From assembly GCA_013362195.1 (NCBI GenBank), contig JABFWM010000544.1, positions 1-16,666 on the forward strand: 16,666 nucleotides of DNA. The letters run 5' to 3'. This document shows, in pieces, positions 14,807-16,666 of this stretch. This DNA is from Acidobacteriota bacterium (lineage in GTDB: Bacteria > Acidobacteriota > Vicinamibacteria > Vicinamibacterales > 2-12-FULL-66-21). The first letter of the stretch is position 1, and each line of letters opens with the position of its first letter. The notes under the pieces are model-generated. The model ran no database searches. It was not told the DNA's origin and saw only the letters and a program-made list of their open reading frames with translations. A program made the position numbers and the translations under genes.

Positions 14807-16390
14807 ATGACCGACATCATCATCATCGGCGGCGGTCACAACGCCCTCGTCGCCGCGTTCTATCTCGCCCGGGGCGGACGCAAGCCTCTGGTGCTCGAGC
14901 GGCGGCCGATCGTTGGCGGCTGCGCCGTCACCGAGGAATTCGCGCCGGGATACAAGGCTCCGACGCTGGCGCACGCGCTGGGGCCGCTGCGGCCGTCGAT
15001 CGTGCGCGACCTGCAGCTCGAAACACGCGGCGTCCAGTTCGTGCGGCCCGATCCGCGCCTGCTCGCCGTGGCCGCCGACGAGCGGGCGCTCGCCCTCTGG
15101 AACGATCCCGCGCGCGCGGCGGAGTCGATTCGCGCGTTCTCGGCGAAGGACGCGGCGCGGTACCCGGAGTTCTGCGCGACGCTCGCGCGGCTCGGCGCCT
15201 TTCTCGACGAGCTGCTGACGATGACCCCGCCGTCGATCGACGCGCCGTCGGCCGGAGAGCTCTGGGAACTGATCAAGACCGGCCGCCGGTTCCGCAATCA
15301 CGGATAGCAGGATGGCTTCGCGCTGCTCCGGTGGGGGCCGATGGCCGCTGCCGACTTCGTGAAGGAATGGTTCGACACCGACGTGCTCCAGGCGGCAGTG
15401 GCGGCGCGCGGCATCTTCGGCACGTCGATGGGCGTCTGGTCGGCCGGCAGCACCGCGGTGCTGCTGCTCGCGGCCGCATCGGATCCGGTACCCGGCGGCA
15501 CGAGCGTGACCGCGATCGGCGGACCCGGCGCCGTCACGCGTGCGATGGCGGAGGCGGCCCGCGAAGCCGGCGCCGACATTCGCACCAGCGCGGAGGTCGT
15601 GCGGATCCTCGTAAAGGACGGCCGCGCGACCGGCGTGGCGCTCGCCGACGGCACCGAGCTCGCGGCACGCGTCGTCGTGTCGAGCGCCGACCCGCGCCGC
15701 ACCTTCCTGCGGCTCGTCGACCCGATGGATCTGGATCCGGGCTTCCTGACGCGCGTCCGCAACTATCGCGCGCCCGGCACGGTCGCGAAGATCAACGTGG
15801 CGCTGCGCCGGCTGCCGGCCTTCCGCGCGGTCAGCGGCGATCCGCTCGTCATGCTGCGCGGCCGCGTGCACATCGGCCCGACGCTCGACTATCTCGAGCA
15901 GGCGCACGATGCGTCGAAGTACGGCGAGATCTCGGCGGCGCCCTATCTGGACGTCTCGTTCCCCTCGCTGGCCGATCCCTCGTCGGCGCCGGCCGGCCGG
16001 CACGTCATGTCGGTGTACATGCAATACGCGCCGTTTCAGCTGCGCGACGGGCGCACGTGGCAGACGCACCGCGAGGTGCTCGCGGACGTCGTCTTCCTGA
16101 CGCTGGAGCAGTGTGCGCCCGGCATCAGCGGCCTCGTCGAACACCGCCAGGTGATTACGCCCGCGGATCTCGAGTCTGCCTACGGCCTGACCGGCGGTCA
16201 CATCTTCCACGGCGAGCTCGCGCTCGATCAGCTGTTCACGATGCGTCCCACGCTCGGCTGGGCGCAGTATCGCTCGCCGCTCGCGAACCTGTTCCTGTGC
16301 GGCTCCGGTACCCATCCCGGTCATGGATTGACCGGCGGATCGGGCCGCAACGCCGCGCGCGAGATTCTGAAGACCGCGCCAACCGGCTAG
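14807..16390 (+). pseudogene. PYROXD2-like FAD-dependent oxidoreductase, copy 2, interrupted by one in-frame TAG
   Basis: A 528-codon frame similar to copy 1 from end to end, broken only by TAG at 15305-15307 (codon 167). Before it: IIIIGGGHNALVAAFYLARGG with FAD-type Glu, VGGCAVTEEFAPGYK, ending GRRFRNHG. After it, in the same frame: QDGFALLRWGPMAAADFVKEWFDTDVLQA, matching copy 1's DFLDQWFETDVLKA, through to LFLCGSGTHPGHGLTGGSGRNAA. No frameshift or other stop is seen. The first 166 codons alone would lack most of the protein; an ATG at 15341 could start the 349-aa rest, without the FAD-binding N-terminus. The C-terminal motif differs from copy 1 (HPGHGLTGGSG against HPGGGIMGAPG). Choices are a recent nonsense mutation, a base-calling error, or readthrough. 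Genes nearby end at TAG too, so general recoding is unlikely. Confidence 0.82.
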
Positions 16391-16665
16391 AACGCGTCCG
16401 CGTGCCAATACACCACGTCGTCGGCGCGCAGCGCGCGGACGTCGAGGTCGTCGCGCAGCGACTTCATCATCATCAGCTCGGACGTGTCCCGGCGCTTGAC
16501 GATGCGAAGTTGCGGCGGCAGGAACCCCGCGGGCAGCCATGCCGCGATATCGGGCGCGGACTCGTGTGGCGTGCGCGCGCGGAGGACCTGCAGGATCGCG
16601 CCGACGCGTGCGCCCGATGGATCGCGATCGCCGCAGGACTCGAGCGTCGTACTGATGCGAGACCG
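16387..16665 (-). CDS. Unrecognised protein, C-terminal 92 residues (5' end outside the window)
   Basis: The minus strand is open from the window edge to a TAG at 16389-16387. The last residues read KRRDTSELMMMKSLRDDLD, then VRALRADDVVYWHADAF. An earlier part includes AWLPAGFLPPQLRIV. Third positions are GC-rich as in the other genes, and the frame ends exactly at the neighbour's stop: the two TAG codons share a cTAg palindrome, so the genes are convergent and overlap by 4 nt. I do not recognise the family. There is no membrane segment or clear catalytic motif in the visible part. Confidence 0.6.
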   Translation of the reverse strand, partial: RSRISTTLESCGDRDPSGARVGAILQVLRARTPHESAPDIAAWLPAGFLPPQLRIVKRRDTSELMMMKSLRDDLDVRALRADDVVYWHADAF

Positions 16666-16666
16666 C

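Noticed and set aside
15305..15307. TAG read as pyrrolysine or as a recoded sense codon in this organism
   Set aside because: TAG is an ordinary stop for several intact genes in the window, the protein is not a known pyrrolysine family, and no pyl genes are visible. Kept only as something to exclude.
14732..16540. Long minus-strand ORF of about 600 codons opposite the second flavoprotein gene
   Set aside because: It is Arg/Ala/Gly-rich with no motif, and is the mirror of a well-recognised coding frame, so a shadow of high GC content.

Overview
The window is a high-GC, densely packed stretch of a bacterial chromosome. The best guess at the source is Acidobacteriota, probably class Vicinamibacteria. 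That is an inference from the GC-rich codon use, a Ser/Thr kinase remnant with the 'PLSPGLKLAQYEVI' start and a TolB-like domain typical of that phylum, many exported or membrane-anchored amidohydrolases, and REP-like hairpins. There are no rRNA, tRNA, CRISPR or insertion-sequence genes, and no 16S marker to settle the taxonomy.

Layout. (1) 3-1028: the 3' part of an MBL-fold/double-rhodanese sulfur-handling protein. (2) 1036-1820: a broken Ser/Thr kinase that lost its N-lobe and its C-terminal half; both breakpoints lie at GATC. (3) 1936-3861: a membrane-bound HAMP-SpoIIE/PP2C phosphatase. (4) 3862-4078: two tandem 109-bp units, each a REP-like hairpin plus a copy of the tail of the next gene. 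(5) 3996-4952 (-): a 2-dehydropantoate 2-reductase family gene whose last codons and stop lie in the hairpin. (6) 5329-7035 (+) and 7014-8348 (-): two amidohydrolases overlapping tail to tail; the first has lost most of its metal ligands, the second is intact and has a signal peptide. (7) 8384-9184: a seven-helix membrane protein of unknown function. (8) 9240-10562 (-): an APC amino acid/amine transporter. (9) 10587-16390: a Rieske oxygenase, a stand-alone GcvT-fold protein and two tandem PYROXD2-like flavoproteins, the second interrupted by one in-frame TAG. (10) 16387-16665 (-): the 3' end of an unrecognised gene.

How they may work together. The block from the APC carrier to the flavoproteins (9240-16390) reads as a catabolic module. 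A transporter brings in an amine or amino acid, a Rieske oxygenase of the glycine-betaine/carnitine-type branch removes or hydroxylates a group, PYROXD2-like flavoproteins oxidise, and a GcvT-like protein could pass a one-carbon unit to tetrahydrofolate. The substrate is unknown. No dedicated reductase for the Rieske protein is in the window.

Promoters share a pattern: TA-N-A-N-T type -10 boxes, several with an upstream TGn, lie 6-18 nt before start codons, with no recognisable -35 and usually no Shine-Dalgarno. This suggests leaderless or very short-leader transcripts. One divergent intergenic region carries a perfectly palindromic -10, ATTATAAT.

Decay is a second theme: the truncated kinase, the ligand-less amidohydrolase, the nonsense codon in a flavoprotein gene, a possible gene relic near 5083-5232, and REP-driven duplication of a gene end.
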